From Crocodylus rhombifer (lineage: Eukaryota; Chordata; Crocodylia; Crocodylidae): a stretch of DNA of 64,000 nucleotides. The position numbers and the translations under genes were made by a program. The stretch covers positions 1,015,258 to 1,079,257 of the forward strand of contig JAVSML010024246.1 of assembly GCA_038503035.1 (NCBI GenBank). Reading direction: 5' to 3'. Shown piece by piece: positions 22,378 through 35,500 of the stretch. Under the pieces are notes generated by a model. The model was not told where the DNA came from. It worked only from the letters and a program-made list of their open reading frames with translations, and searched no databases. The stretch's first letter is position 1. Every line of letters starts with the position of its first letter.

Positions 22378-24782
22378 TTGTGTAGTATTTAGTAAGGTCA
22401 CAGGCGCTCTCGTTTCTTCATCCTCCCCCTCCTCCCACCCCTTTTCTTTTTCTTGTTCCTCTTACTCCGTATATTTAAATACACATGCAGGTAACCACAT
22501 CCATCTGTCTGAACAAACTGGGTGGTATGGTATGGCGGCAGGAAATGGAGGGGTAAAAAGTGAGTAGTGTTAGGCAAAGCAAATGTAGGTGTGGATGAGG
22601 AAGCATGAATGATGAATGCGAGTGAGGTAACTGCCTCTACTGTTTAGGTAGGAATTGTGGGAGAGACAGGAAGAGATTTTGGATGTATATGCCTTTTGAA
22701 GCTCTCCCAAGTGTCTTTGACATGCTCCAGAGAGTGAAGGTTAGAGAGTTATTGTCAAAGGGCTTCAAAAATTACCCTAAAAAAGAATATCTTTGAAGCA
22801 CTTCATTTTGAAGGAACTTATTGAAATGTCAGTACACACTAAAAGTCCTCGAGCATCCTACAGTGCCCTGCACCTCATTCCCACCCCATTCAGTGGGAGG
22901 TAGGAGCAATTAAACAGCCAGTGAGCGCTCTTCTGTGTACTTGGCTGTCCTCAGAAACCTGCAGTGGTTTAGCATACATGTCTTCATGGTCATTTTGAAG
23001 GGCTCCAAGGAAGGAGGGTAGGGATGCACAGCTATGAAGTGCACTGCATTTGAATCACTCTGGAATTTGGAGTGCCTCAAATAGAGTGCCTTGCCTCAAA
23101 TGGAGTGCTTCCCTATCCATACACAAGGAGACAATAGCAAGTCTCCACCTAATTCACGACCTACTGTACAGTCTCACAGGATCACCTTGGAGTTAAGTTA
23201 ATGTACGATGTCTTCTTAATGAACTTCAACAGCTGGATTTTGCTAAATGATTACTTTTTAATTAAAAAAAACCAAAACAACAGATGGAAAGCATTTCCAT
23301 CACTCTCAACCTCCTCAAACTCAGATGTAACCAGCTGCTTCATTTAGAGCCCAATGCAGCAAGCTATTGAACCATATGTCTTTTTAAGCACATGGTTTAA
23401 GTACATTTGGTTAATCAGAGATTTAGGGTGTCATTCTCTTTCCATTTCATTATCTGTGTGTCCTTATACCTAGTGGACACAGAGAACCAACTGGAAATAA
23501 GATGCCTCCCTTAATATGTGACATGGGTGAGTTCATAACCAAAAAACTAGGAGATAGGATAAGATTTAAAAATGATGACTTCTGTGCCTACTATTCTTGT
23601 AGCACTATTACCTCCAGCTGTGATCTCAGAAAACCTCATATGTCAAATAGGTTTAGGGCTAATCAGGACTTGGGTAGAAGATTTCCAAGAAAAATAAAAT
23701 ACTGCAGGAACTGGCATAGGCAATTCAGTAGGTGTGTCAAAGCCTACTGCTACATAATGATGTATGGGTTGCTCATATTGCTTTATGATGCCATCTTTTT
23801 AAATGAAATGTCAGGCTGGGGCCCTGACTAATTCTGGCTGTTAAAAGATGCCATGCCAGACTTTGCAGGAGTAGGTTTTCTTGGCTAACTTCCAAACTTA
23901 AGTAATTAAATTCTGCCCACCTACATTCCCTGTCACTTTAGTCGGAGAAGATATTTTTATTCACTTCCTGTCCCTACCTAGACTGTTGCTAATGAAGTAA
24001 CTTGCTTGCTTCAGTCACAGAGGAGGTTTTTCAGTGATTGGTGAATTGGTGCTTATAATCCTATATAGCTTATTCCTGCAAGAGATGGTTTATATGTTCT
24101 TTCTGGTGATGATTGCTTTTTTTTCCATATGAAGAATGGAACTGATTATTGACTATGGTGTTCTAAATGACTTGTACCACAGGATAGATAGTTACTATAT
24201 GACAGGAATTAGGCTTGCCTTTATGAAATCCAAGATAAGTTCTTTTAATGTTTTTATAATTAGGTAAAATTAATTTCTTGCCATAAGCCCACCATAAGGC
24301 CAGCACACCTACTGAAGCAGGATTTAAGTGATGCACAAGATTTGTAATGATCTTCTATTCAGAAATGAATTTTATACTTTAAATCCTGAGTTTTTGCTTC
24401 TGAATCTACAATTGAAAGGGAGTAAGTTAAAATAGAGTCTATCAGGAGCTAAAAAAGGCTGCAACCTGTGATCATTTGTCAACCTAAATTTAACAACAGT
24501 CATTCCATTTTATGGATTACCATAAAATGCAGTGCCTTTCACAATACAAAATAATGTAATTTCCAAGGATTTCTGTAGTAAGAACTGACTGCATTTAGTA
24601 CAGCCAGAAAACAACAGAGTGTATGACATTAAATGTCTGAAAGCTGTGGGCAATTTACCCAGGAAGGAAAGGTTCCAGTACAAAATCGAATTATAAATAT
24701 AGTGATATTTGTATCTGTGCAGAATATGAGAAGCTTATGGGTGTGTATTTAGAGAGCAAGTAGTTTTTGTTTTTCTCTTCAG

Positions 24783-24884
24783 GGAACTTGACTAAACATA
24801 TGAAGTCCAAGGCACACAGCAAGAAATGCATGGATTTGGGAGTCTCAGTCGGTTTAATAGATGACCAGGATGGAGAAGAATGTG
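24783..24884 (+). CDS. HIVEP1: HIVEP1 coding exon completing the last ZAS zinc finger
   Basis: The exon encodes [20 protein letters not shown] and continues [13 protein letters not shown] (residues 2098-2130 plus two split codons). The two histidines (KH and AH) complete the finger begun in the previous exon, 8 kb upstream. The [15 protein letters not shown] sequence is characteristic of HIVEP proteins. The acceptor TTCTCTTCAG and donor TGTG|GTAAGG give phases 1 and 1. Confidence 0.95.
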
Positions 24885-25040
24885 GTAAGGATTTTTAAAT
24901 CTTCCTTGTTCCCCTGCTGCATTACATTTATATTTCTGTCACCTTAAACATCCACTGTTACTCACCCAACGTTTTTTACTTCCATTTGAAGGAAGTACTG
25001 TGGTGATAAGCACCGTAGGGTGTTGACGGGCATTCATTTC

Positions 25041-25076
25041 TAGTGCTACAAAGTGTCTCAACACTTTGTGGCACTA
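25041..25076. repeat. 16-bp-arm hairpin
   Basis: TAGTGCTACAAAGTGT, then CTCA, then ACACTTTGTGGCACTA. The arms pair at 15 of 16 positions. It lies 20 bp before a long G run and 157 bp after an exon donor. Confidence 0.85.
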
Positions 25077-25095
25077 CAAAAATGTAGTGAGATAT

Positions 25096-25124
25096 GGGGG
25101 GGGGGGGGGGGGGGGAGGGGGGGG
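25096..25124 (+). repeat. G20-A-G8 tract (G-quadruplex candidate)
   Basis: Twenty consecutive Gs, one A and eight Gs lie in the transcribed intron, close to the preceding exon. Homopolymer length may be affected by sequencing error. Confidence 0.85.
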
Positions 25125-25800
25125 TTTGGCCCCCGGGTTCGGTGATAAGGAATTGCTTCTTTGCTCCCCCCACAGGAGACAGGCTGTCTCCAGCTGATGC
25201 CATGTTGGCCATAGCTGGAGGCAGCTGAAAGGGCAAGGGAAAAACAATTCCCCTCTGCCTGCGGATGAGAGGGGAAGGGGCATGCTTCATGCCCCTACCC
25301 CTTCCCCGTAACAGCCATTAGTAAATGGGACCAAGCCTGGGGCAGCAACTGGGACTGTCAGGTACAGCCTGCAGGAGAGAAAGTGGGTATGTTCTTCATC
25401 CTCACCCCCTCCATGCCCCTGAGACAGACAGATACCCACCCCCACACCCACCCACTCCATTTTGGCCAAACCACCTGTTCTTGTGGGGACCATGGCATCT
25501 AGAAAGACCTGACAGGTTCCCTATGGGATGAGCACCTTTTCCTGGTGTTCCTGGGGAGCAGGTTGAAGCTCTCCTTAGCTACTGCCTTCCCCACTGGAAC
25601 CAGTATTCTTCTGTCAGTGCTTCCCTGTCCCCCACCCCCTCACCCCCAACTGCATGAACAGGCCCAGAGAGTTTCAGGGCTGCCAGACAGCCATGGCAGC
25701 AGGGTCTCCACAGGGGTCCCTGGTGTCAGGGAGCTTCCCCTCTCCCTCCCACCCTTCTTTCTGGAAGGGCAGAGGGAGAGTGCAGAACTGTAGAAAAGCA
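25125..25800. repeat. GC-rich intronic block, unclassified
   Basis: GC-rich sequence with CCCCACCC words and chance open frames on both strands. There is no recognisable protein. It is likely the body of a non-autonomous element that also includes the hairpin at 25041. Confidence 0.35.
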
Positions 25801-28611
25801 GTGTCCTAGGGACCCCCATAATCCCATGTGCACCTAAACAGGTATTACATGTGGTGCTAGAAAACAAGGAAGATGCTGTTTGAAGAGCCTAGCAGTTTTT
25901 CTCAGAATCACTAGATTTCTCTGACCACAAACTGCTTGAGCACCCATACATTTCCTCTTTGTGCTGGGATATAGGCATTTTTCCTGACACAAATATAATG
26001 CCTGTCCATAGTCTTAGAAATATGATAGGGAAAGTTAGAAATACTAGAGAGATTGTAACAGCCACAAGAATGGATCCAGCACCTGCTAAAACTGTATATT
26101 TGGCAGAGAATTGTTTCCAAAATGTTACCCAAATTTAAGTTTGCCAGTTTTGCAGCACCTTGGCATATCAAAAACTATTTTTGTACTTATTTTACTTTTT
26201 CAATAAGTAACAAAATGAATGGTTAACAATAGTTGAAACTAAAAATTCTGTATCTTTTTTATGCACCAAAACCAGCCCGTTGAAGAAGATTAAACTATTA
26301 TGGGTTTTCTAGGGATCCAGAATTAAAAGCATAGTAGACTTTGACCCAACAGAATAAAATGGTTTATGTAGTTAGCTGTACGGTTCAGTCTGAAAAGCAA
26401 AACTGGACTTTGTTAACAGAACTTTATTTTGGTTAGGGAAGTTATCAACGCAGTGATGGCATTCTTGTTTTCCCATCATCTGCAATGGAATCAACCGTGT
26501 GGGTTTTTTGGGGTGGTAGTGTTGACTATGGTATATTTTTCTTGTTAACATTGTGTCGTTTATTGAATTATGGATAAGTTTTCAAAGGAAAATAGTGGTA
26601 AAAACAGAACTGAAAGAAACGGAAAGGGCAAGAAATTAATGCACTCGCTTGTTTTCACTTGATAATCAATAGCAGACTGAGTCAGCCAAAGTTATTCTAA
26701 ATAATATTGGAAATATGACTTATCTTTTTCAGTTAGTGTGACTCAATAATATTTGAGGATCAAAGAAAACATTTTGCCATTTTGAGTGTCAATTATTTAT
26801 TTCTTATTGAGAGAAACTAAGGAAAAAAAGACTTTAAAACAAATTGCCCTGAACGGATGGAAGCACTATGTATTTTACACTACTCCCATTTAGGAATATT
26901 GTTATTTAAAGTTCTTAGTTTCCATATAATGGAATAAAAATGCTGAACCTTTTTAATATATTTCTGTAATTTCATAATCTCACTTGTCCTTTTGTCATAC
27001 AGATGAGCAAACATAATCTCTTTACTCAGGCTCAAAAGGATTTCTGTGATTAATCGGTTTATATTGTGCATTTTTAAAAAGATCTCATTTTATATTAATA
27101 AGCATAGTTACATTTTAAGGTGCAAAATTATCACCCTGCACAAGTAAGCCTTTTCCAGTCATTTTTAGAGCTATAAATCACGTAGTAGGCTACATAGTTT
27201 AGTGAATTATTATATTAGGGCACTATGTGTTTGGAAGAAAATTACTTAATAGTATGAATAAATTTAGCTCAAGATTTTGAAAAGAACATTGAAATTACAT
27301 GGAAGTTAGCTACCCACCATCCTTATTCTTCTCTGAAAATTCAAACCTTAACTCTACAGCATCTACAGTACAAAAAAACCTGTAAAACTAATTGTTGATA
27401 AGTATCCAAGTACCAATGGAAAACAATATTTATTGAAAATCCTGCACATACCCAGGTAGGTAAGGAAGGAAACCTTGATACCCAATCATAAATTAACTGA
27501 TCTGTTGCTCAATTTGATGTATATGAAATGTAAGTTGACTTGAAATTAGCATGATTTCAATCGGGCTACTCAGTAAGATTGATAATACTTTTTAAAACAT
27601 ATAATCATTTCTTCTCATAAAAACTAATTTCACAAATCACTGTTCTTGAAGTTTATGCCAGTCCTCATGTTCCTGGCACCTTCTAAAAGCCAGGGTTGTG
27701 AAAGTTGATTTTATGAGTACATGTATAAAGGTGTGCACGTTGCCTCCATCCCAAGTTTCTGTTTTCTCTCCTTGCTGTTGTTCTTTTGACTCCTATTTCA
27801 CTATTTTGAAATCCTCTGTTAGTTTTATAGGTTTGTATTTTTTCAAAGTTTTATTTCCACATCAGTGGGCATAAGAAGTAGTAGTAGCAGCATCAAAAGT
27901 ATTATGAGTATTAATATTGTTCCCAGAGTTGGAGTGATAGAACTGCTATGACCCAAGCAAAAAGTTTGTCTTACCTCAAAATAATTTTTTTTGTTAAGTA
28001 AAAATTTCAAATGTTTTAGGAAAGGTCACTTATGCACTGTCCCTTTTGGCTTAAAAAACAACAAAAAAAGAAAATAAGAAAAAGAAAGAAACCCACATTG
28101 GCACATAATTCTAACCTCTGGTTTCTTTGCCAAAGACTTTCTGTAATATTTCCTAGATCTCTGCCTCCTATCTCATTGGTTCCTCCTTGTCTGAGAGCAA
28201 AACTAGAAGCAAAATCGCACAAAACAAAGGTTTTAATATTAACATGACTACCTACAACAGCACTTCAACATGGAGGATATTGAAATTCACTATTTAAAAT
28301 GGAAAATTCACAACATTAAGAAAGAAGGAAATCAAAGAGGCCCATACCTGAGGAAGGGCATTTTGTGTCTAAAAGCAGCCTAACATCTTCCCCAACTACA
28401 TGGTTGGTCCTATAACAAGTATTAGCAAACAAATCCTGCTTCTCGCATGTTCCCTGGATCATGGTTACTACAATAGTAGCTCAGCACTTACCTTGCACTT
28501 TTTATGCAAGTATGTCTTGTGTGGCAGAATCATGTAAAATATAATTATTATCAAAAGCACCCTCCTTGCCTGTGCTTCACAGTAGCATCTATTGCTACAG
28601 TTCATGTAAAG

Positions 28612-28986
28612 CAGAGGTGCTCACCTTCTGGTCCCTTAGGCCAGATCTGGCCTGTGAGGCCACATCATCTTGCCTCTGGGTCTTCCCACATGTCTGAGTT
28701 TTTGGTGCCGGGAGTGCAGTGGTAGAATTAATTGTTGCTCTCTTCAGCAAATTATCAGACTATGAGGAGAGCCCTGTGGGCTGGATGCCATGGCCCTGTG
28801 TGCTAGATTGAACTGGCACACAGTGGGGCTGTAAGGTGGGATTGCTTCATGGTTGGATCTTGCACTCAGGGCCACATTTAGGGTTCTTCCACACTGACCT
28901 CATGCAGTGAACCTGCCCCAGGTGCTCTGCAAATTGGCCTAAGGCCACTCATCTGGCCTGCAGGACTGTGAGGTTGAGCACCACTT
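28612..28986. mobile_element. hAT-type non-autonomous element
   Basis: The left end CAGAGGTGCTCACC and right end AGGTTGAGCACCACTT are inverted. The flanking octamers ATGTAAAG and ATGTAAGC match at 6 of 8. The interior contains GGCCAGATCTGGCC-like words and no ORF of note. Confidence 0.7.
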
Positions 28987-29079
28987 ATGTAAGCCACATA
29001 GCTTTTTGCTTATACTAGTGACTGGATGAAGTTGTGGTAATATTAAGATGTTGATCCTTTCACCTCACCAATGTATTGG

Positions 29080-30862
29080 ATTTCTCTGAGAAGGGGAATC
29101 TAATTGACGTAGTATATTTAGATTTTTTTAGAAGCTTTTAACAAGGTCTGTCACCAAAGGCTTTTTAAAAAACTGAGTTGCTCTGGGATTAGTGGGAAAG
29201 TTACCCTGTGGATTGAGAGATGGTTAAAAGATAGGAAGCAAAGGGTTGGGTCAAGTGGTCACTTTCCAGGATGGAAGAAGGTGCTGCAAGGGATCTAAGC
29301 TAGGCCCAGTTTTATTCAGCATCTTCATCAATGACCTGGAAATGGGGGTGCCCAATGAAATCACCAAATTTGCAGATGATACCAGGTAGTTATTCTAGGA
29401 AGTCAAATGCTAAGGTGAAAGAAAAGCGACAGAAAGATCTCACCAAGCTGGGTGGGCAAAAAAATGGCAGATGAACTTTAGTTTCCACAAGTGCAAGATA
29501 ATGCACATAGGGAAAAATAACCTCAACTATGCACATGCAGTGTTAGGTTCTGAACTAGCTGCTGTGACTCAGAAAACAGTCTTTGGAGTTATTGTAGATA
29601 GTTCTCTGAAAATACCAGCTCACTGCAGCGGTGCCCAAAAAACCCCAGTCAAATGTGTAGCACCATTAAGAAGAGGATTGAAAATTGAAAATAAAATAGA
29701 GAAAATCATCATGGTACTGTACAAATCCATGGTATACCCACATCTTGCATACTATTTGCAGTTCTTGTCTCCACAGCTTAAGAAAAGATTTAGTAGAATT
29801 AGAAAGTGTACAGAGAAGGACAACCAAAATGGTCAGGGGCCTGGAGCAGTTAACATACCCAGAGACACTAAAAAGGCTAGGTCTTTGGTTTGAAAAGGAG
29901 AAGGGGGCAGGGGCATAAAGGTCTATAAAAGTGTGAAGGGTGTGGACAAAGTGAGTAGGTAACTGTTATTTACCAAGTCCCAGAACACGAACTAGAGGGC
30001 ACTCACTGAAATTAATAGGCAACAGATTTAAAACTAACAAGAGAGAGTTGGTTTTTTTTTTACACAGTGCATAGTTAACTTGAGGACTTATTGCCACAGC
30101 ACTTTCTGGGGGCAGATAGTATAGCCATGTTCAAAAATGGATGATAGATCTATTAATAGTTATTAAACAGAACTGTTGAAGATATTTCCCATGGCATCTC
30201 CTGAACCAATGACAGTGGATGCTGGGAGGATGAGGGGGAAGTAATGAACAGTGAACAAATTACTCAAGATATACATGGTTCAGTGCTCTCCCTCTAAAGC
30301 AGTGGTTCTCAAGCCCTCACACCTGCCCCCTCCCCTGGGGTAGCCATGCCCTTGTGTAACCTGTCCCGGCCCCATGGGCATGCACCTACTGCAGCCCATG
30401 TGACATTCTGTTAAAACATTTTTTAAATGGATACACATGGGTGGGGGGAGAGCATGTCCTGGGCACTGGCCTGGATGGGGGCGCTGGCTGGGCCCTCCAG
30501 TGGTACTCGGTCTCCCAGTGCCACTTCTGGTTTCTCCGCCAGCGTTTCTGGGTTCGGCGATTGGCTGCTGTCTCTCCTCCCCCACCCCCCGGTCAGCAAT
30601 TGGCTGCAGACAGGGGGAAGGAGGGGGTGTTCAAATGTAAGCATTGGACCCTGGCACTGGAGACCCACAGTACACCGCTGGATACACAGGAAGTAAGTTG
30701 TGTGGGTGCAGCCCACATAACACATTGAGACCAGCAAGTGTGGCCCACTATGGCAAATAGGGTGAGAACCACTGCTCTAAAGCATCAACTCCTGCCACTG
30801 TCAGACAGGGTACTGGGCTAGCTGGACCACTGGTCTGACCCAATATGGCACTTTTTATGTTC
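29080..30862 (+). mobile_element. CR1 LINE, 5'-truncated and decayed, interrupted by a hAT element
   Basis: Translated pieces include DVVYLDFFRSFNKV and LFKKL from the RT domain (about 29100-29170), a frame with HKCKIMHIGKNN (from 29471) and YPHLAYYLQFLSPQLKK of the CR1 C-terminal region. After the hAT insertion (30300-30774) the element resumes with the CR1 3' terminus containing CTGGACCACTGGTCTGACCC and ending near TTTTATGTTCTT. Frameshifts and stops throughout make it non-functional. Confidence 0.8.
30300..30774. mobile_element. 475-bp hAT element with perfect 8-bp target duplication, nested in CR1
   Basis: It begins CAGTGGTTCTCAAGCC and ends GGGTGAGAACCACTG. It is flanked on both sides by exactly CTCTAAAG (30292-30299 and 30775-30782). 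The interior is GC-rich and non-coding. This is the clearest hAT insertion in the window. Confidence 0.92.
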
Positions 30863-33857
30863 TTCCACCTCCTTGAGTTTCACCGATTTATTTCATTTTT
30901 ATCCAAGCTCCTCCTAGTATTTTAACACCTGACATCACTGCATGCTTTATTATTTGCTTAAAGAGTTGTCTAAACATTAAAAGTGATATGTTTGTATCCC
31001 AGGACCAAATGAACTCAGTCAGCTTCCAATAAAAAAAAAATCCATTGGAGGAATGTGCAAGAAACCCAATAAGGGATAAGTTTCTTCTTTCCCTCAGGCA
31101 CCAAGAGGTTGGCTTATGTCCTGAAGCATCAGGCCTCAACAGAATTTAGCCTGTAAACTGTACATCTTATTATTATAGTTTATCCTAGCATTTATGATAC
31201 TGTCTATTCTTATTAGCAATCCAAATGTCTAAGGTTTTTTTTTTTGTTGGAGCCTACATAATAACAGTATTGTCAATAAAACCTAATAACAATGACTGCT
31301 TCAGCATAGACAAAAATTAGCATTTGGTATTCAATTGGACAGCAGTCTTAAGGGGGAGGGATGCTTCCCCGTTATGAGAGAATGTAATCACAGCTTTTAA
31401 CATAATCCCCTTTGTATTTGGATTTGTCATCATTGAGGTATTAGTAAATACTTTTTGGTTTTGCCCTTTGTGTTCAAAATCATCCCCACATCTATTTACC
31501 TTTCATCGTCTCGTCCATGGAATGTTCTTGTCAACACAGTAGAGTTGCAATGTAAGGAATGTTAGTATCTGGATTAAATTGTCATATGAGGTGAACCATT
31601 TAGTGTAACAAAACACAACTGGGAGCATCTTTTTTTAACTCCTTTGGTCCAAGTTTTGACTGTGCAGTCTTTTTAATAACATGAAAGTACATCTCAGAAT
31701 TAAAATAATTTTGAAACTTAAGCAGTATTTCAGGGGTTGATCCTGCAGGCTTGCTTATAGTTTTTAGTTCAATTTGTCATGAATGCAAGGGTTTGCAGAC
31801 TTTGTAGCAAGTACATTGCTAGCTGTATTACACAAGGACTTTTTAACAGTAAACTCCACTGCTGAGAAGAATTTATTAAAACAGTCCCCATGGAAAAAGA
31901 GTTGTTATCCTAAAGTATTTCTACTTTCCACATTAAAATAATTAAATTACATTTTTTTAGTTCCATGCAATTTACAGTGAGTTATCTTTTTCACATAACA
32001 CCCAGTTAATCCCTCTAAAGATCATATGTTTCTGATTTATTAAAGGATTTCTAAGGAAGCTATTTCTTATCATATTTCATAAATTGGATTTCAGCAATAT
32101 GGATTTGTTAATACTGCTTTGCTCTGTTTTTAGCAAAACTGCCCATAAGATATTAAAATAATGAAAAACTTTGAATGCAAACTTTTGATTTTAATACTCA
32201 GATATAGAAGAAGCTGTAATTGATTATTTATAACTTTCAGGGATGATTTCTTATTATAAAAGAGTTATTATACCAATTGTCTAATTTGCACAATTAAATG
32301 TACAGTACATAAAGTGTGGTGTAGCTCTTATTCCTCCTGGCTTGAGACTATAATATTTAATGTACATTATTCAGTATTTAGTATCTGTATCCTACACCTT
32401 GATAGTGCAAGTAGCACTCCTTGCTTAAAAGAAGGCAGGTAATTATACTCTGTGTAGTTTCCAGTTCAGGTATGTATCGCTTCTCATCTGAAGTTCTACC
32501 ACTCTGAACTTTACCCAGTAGATGTCACTGTGAGTCCGATGCTGATGAGCAGAAGACAGTGGCTAAAGCAGAAGTGAAAGTAGTCTGTACATTAGACTGA
32601 GAATAGAGTAAGGAAAACAGTTATCACATTTTTGAATATAGCTGCTGATTTTATTTCATAGGGTGGGAGTTGGTTGTTTACTTGTAAAGCTGACAAGCAA
32701 TTAAATCATGTAAGTGGCATTGATGATGTTCATTTCAGGACTATTTTAATCCTCTGAAATAGATTATGTCTCTGTAGTACAAATGTGGTAATGAAATACA
32801 AGGGGTGTTAATGATAACACACTATCATATTTGATAATATTTCCATTTTGTTGATATGGTATATTTATGGAACTTCAGTAAAGGATACTGTCAAATATGT
32901 ACCTTAATTAGTTGAGAACTTGGGCTCCCTCTACATGTTATGCTTAAGACATTCTTAACTAGTTAACCATGCCTTAAGTTGTGACCCAGCTACATGTTCA
33001 ACCAGATAATGGTGTCATAAAACGAGCAATAAGCTACAGATTTATTCCACAAAAAATGTATAATAACTTTGTAACTTGTTCTAATCGCACCATTAATTGA
33101 ACTTGCCACTAAGTGCTCTCCTGTGGTGGGAGCCCCATCACCCAAGGGATGTCTAGCCTTACAGATGCACCATTTACTGAGAGCCCCGTAGCTGATAAGG
33201 CTCGCAGTGGCAGTAGTGTTCCTAGCAGTGAGCCTTCTCAGTTGTGGGGCTTGCAGCTGTTGGACTCAGTGCAGGGGAAGTCCAGGATCACGTGGCATGG
33301 CAGGAGATGCAATCGTGTGGAGCGTGTATTAGATCCCATTGTGCATTTTTCCTGCAAGTGTAGAGGGGCCCTTTCAAGACATTTTTTCATCTTGAACTTG
33401 AAGTGGTAAACAGATTCTGGACTAAGACCAGGGAACACTCAGTGATGAAGATATTGGTGTTTATCATGCTAGGTTATTGTTCTTTGGGAAGAAATACCCT
33501 CATTTTCTTGTAAACAGAGTTTATAGTGAAACTGAAAGTTATGGGTACCGAACGTTTTCCATTTTAAATTTGTTTTTAGCTGCTTCTAACTTGGCAAAAT
33601 TTAAGGGGTTGGGACTGCAATTTTCTGTGTGTGTCCTTTTGTCACAGACCAAAATATTTAGAAAAGCTTCACCAAAAAATTGCCTAGCCATTAACAAAAA
33701 ATTAAATTAAGAAAAAAAAATTGTTATTCCAATGTTCTTATCCTCACCACGACCATTTCTTTGTAGAATTCTAATTCCTTCATGATTTTAATTTTGCCTA
33801 GGATCATTCTGGGACATTTTGCCTTTTGCATCTTTTTCACGGGATGACCAAGATAAG

Positions 33858-35500
33858 ATCATAGAATCATAGAAGTCAGGTCGGAAGGGACCTTGTAGAT
33901 CTTCAAGTCCAACCCCCCGCCTGGGCGGGAGAAAAACTGGACTCAAATGAGTCCAGCCAGGTAGGCATCAAACCTCTTTTTAAAGACCCCCAGGGTAGGA
34001 GCCAGCACGACTTCCCTTGGAAGTTGGTTCCAGCTCCTAGCTGCCCTAACTGTGAAGTAGTTCTTGTGGATGTCTAATCTAAACCTACTCTCCAATAATT
34101 TGTGTCCATTATTCCTTGTTATGCCAGGGGGTGCTAGGGGAAACAGAGTCTCCCCCAAACCCTTCTGGTCCCTGCTAGTGAGTCACCAGGTCCCCCCTCA
34201 GCCTTCTCTTGTGAAGGCTGAACAGATTTAGGTCCCGCAGTCTTTCATTGTAGGGTCTGCCCTGTTGTCCCCGGATCATGCGGGTGGCCCTCCTCTGGAC
34301 CCTTTCAATGTTGTCCACATCCCTCCTGAAATGGGGCGCACAGAACTGGACACAGTACTCTGGCTGTGGCCTGACCAGCGTTGCATAGAGGGGGAGAATC
34401 ACCTCCTTGGCTCTACTTGAGATTCACCTGTAAGTGCACGACAAGGTCTGGTTAGCCCTGCCAACCGTGACCTCGCATTGTTGGCCCATGTTCATCTGGG
34501 AGTCAATAATGACTCCAAAATCCCTTTCTGCCTCCGTGCTCTCAAGAAGGGAGTCTCCCATTCTGTAAGTGTGCTCCTGGTTTCTACTGCCTAAGTGCAG
34601 CATCTTGCACTTGTCAGTATTGAAACGCATCCTGTTTGTCAGCCCACTCCTGTAACCTTTCCAGGTCTTGCTGCAATTTTTCCTTCCCTACTAGCGTGCT
34701 CACCTCACCCCAAATTTTGGTATCATCAGCGAATTTAAACAGGTTGCTTTTAACCCGTTGTCCAAATTGCTGATGAAGAAATTGAACAACACAGGCCCAA
34801 GGACCAAGCCCTGGGGGACTCCACTGCCCACTTCTCCCCAGCTTGAATATGACCTGTCCACCACCACCCTCTGAGTGCGACCCTTCAGCCAATCTGCAAT
34901 CCATCTGACTGTGTAGGCATCAATGCCACAGCCGCCTAGTTTTTTAATGAGGATGGGGTGGGAGACGGTGTCAAAGGCCTTGCTGAAGTCTAGAAAGACT
35001 ACATCCACGGCAACACCTGCATCCATTGCCTTTGTGACCTGATGATACAAGGCAATCAGGTTGGTCTGACATGACCTGCCCCTAATGAAACCGTGCTGGT
35101 TGCCCTTGAGCATCATCCCTGAAACTGGCTCATCACAGATGTGCTGCTTGATGATCTTCTCAAAGAGTTTCCCTAGGATTGAGGTAAGACTGACAGGCCT
35201 GTAGTTGCCCGGGTCCTCTCTCTTCCCTTTTTTGAAGATGGGGACCACGTTGGCTATCTTCCAATCATCTGGCGCCTGGCCCGAGCACCATGAGCGCTCG
35301 CAAAGCTGTGCCAAGGCCTCTGCAATAACCCCAGCTAGCTCCCTCAACACCCTGGGGTGGAAAGCATCTGGACCTGCTGACTTGAACACGTCCAGCCCCT
35401 CCAGAAGCTCTATAACCCGCTCCTCCCCAACCTGAGACGTGGAGGCGTTCCCCTTGAGTCTGTCTGGCATCACAGCAGGGAAGTTCCAGTCCCTGCACAA
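33858..35500 (-). mobile_element. CR1 LINE, 5'-truncated, RT and C-terminal region recognisable
   Basis: On the minus strand from about 35500 the frame reads ELLEGLDVFKSAGPDAFHPR, WKIANVVPIFKKGKREDPGN, YRPVSLTSILGKLFEKII, FLDFSKAFDTVSHPILIKKL and VGSGVPQ. In another frame it continues KFADDTK, the catalytic FADD of the RT (34904-34614). Later pieces carry MRFNTDKCKMLHLGS and [19 protein letters not shown]. The 3' end is the short direct repeat of ATCATAGA at 33858-33873. Several frameshifts separate the frames. It is non-autonomous now. Confidence 0.93.

Larger units (their letters stand above)
16808..24782 (+). other. HIVEP1: HIVEP1 intron inside a zinc finger (7,975 bp)
   Basis: The intron is bounded by GTAAAG and TTCTCTTCAG, phase 1. 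It holds a GC-rich block with (GT)18, a CR1 3'-end scrap, one hAT copy, a 1.08 kb TIR element and a MITE, all listed separately. The remaining parts (16808-17900, 22380-24782) are AT-rich with no gene seen. A weak TIR-like patch with TCTACTG words lies at about 19990-20110. Confidence 0.85.
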
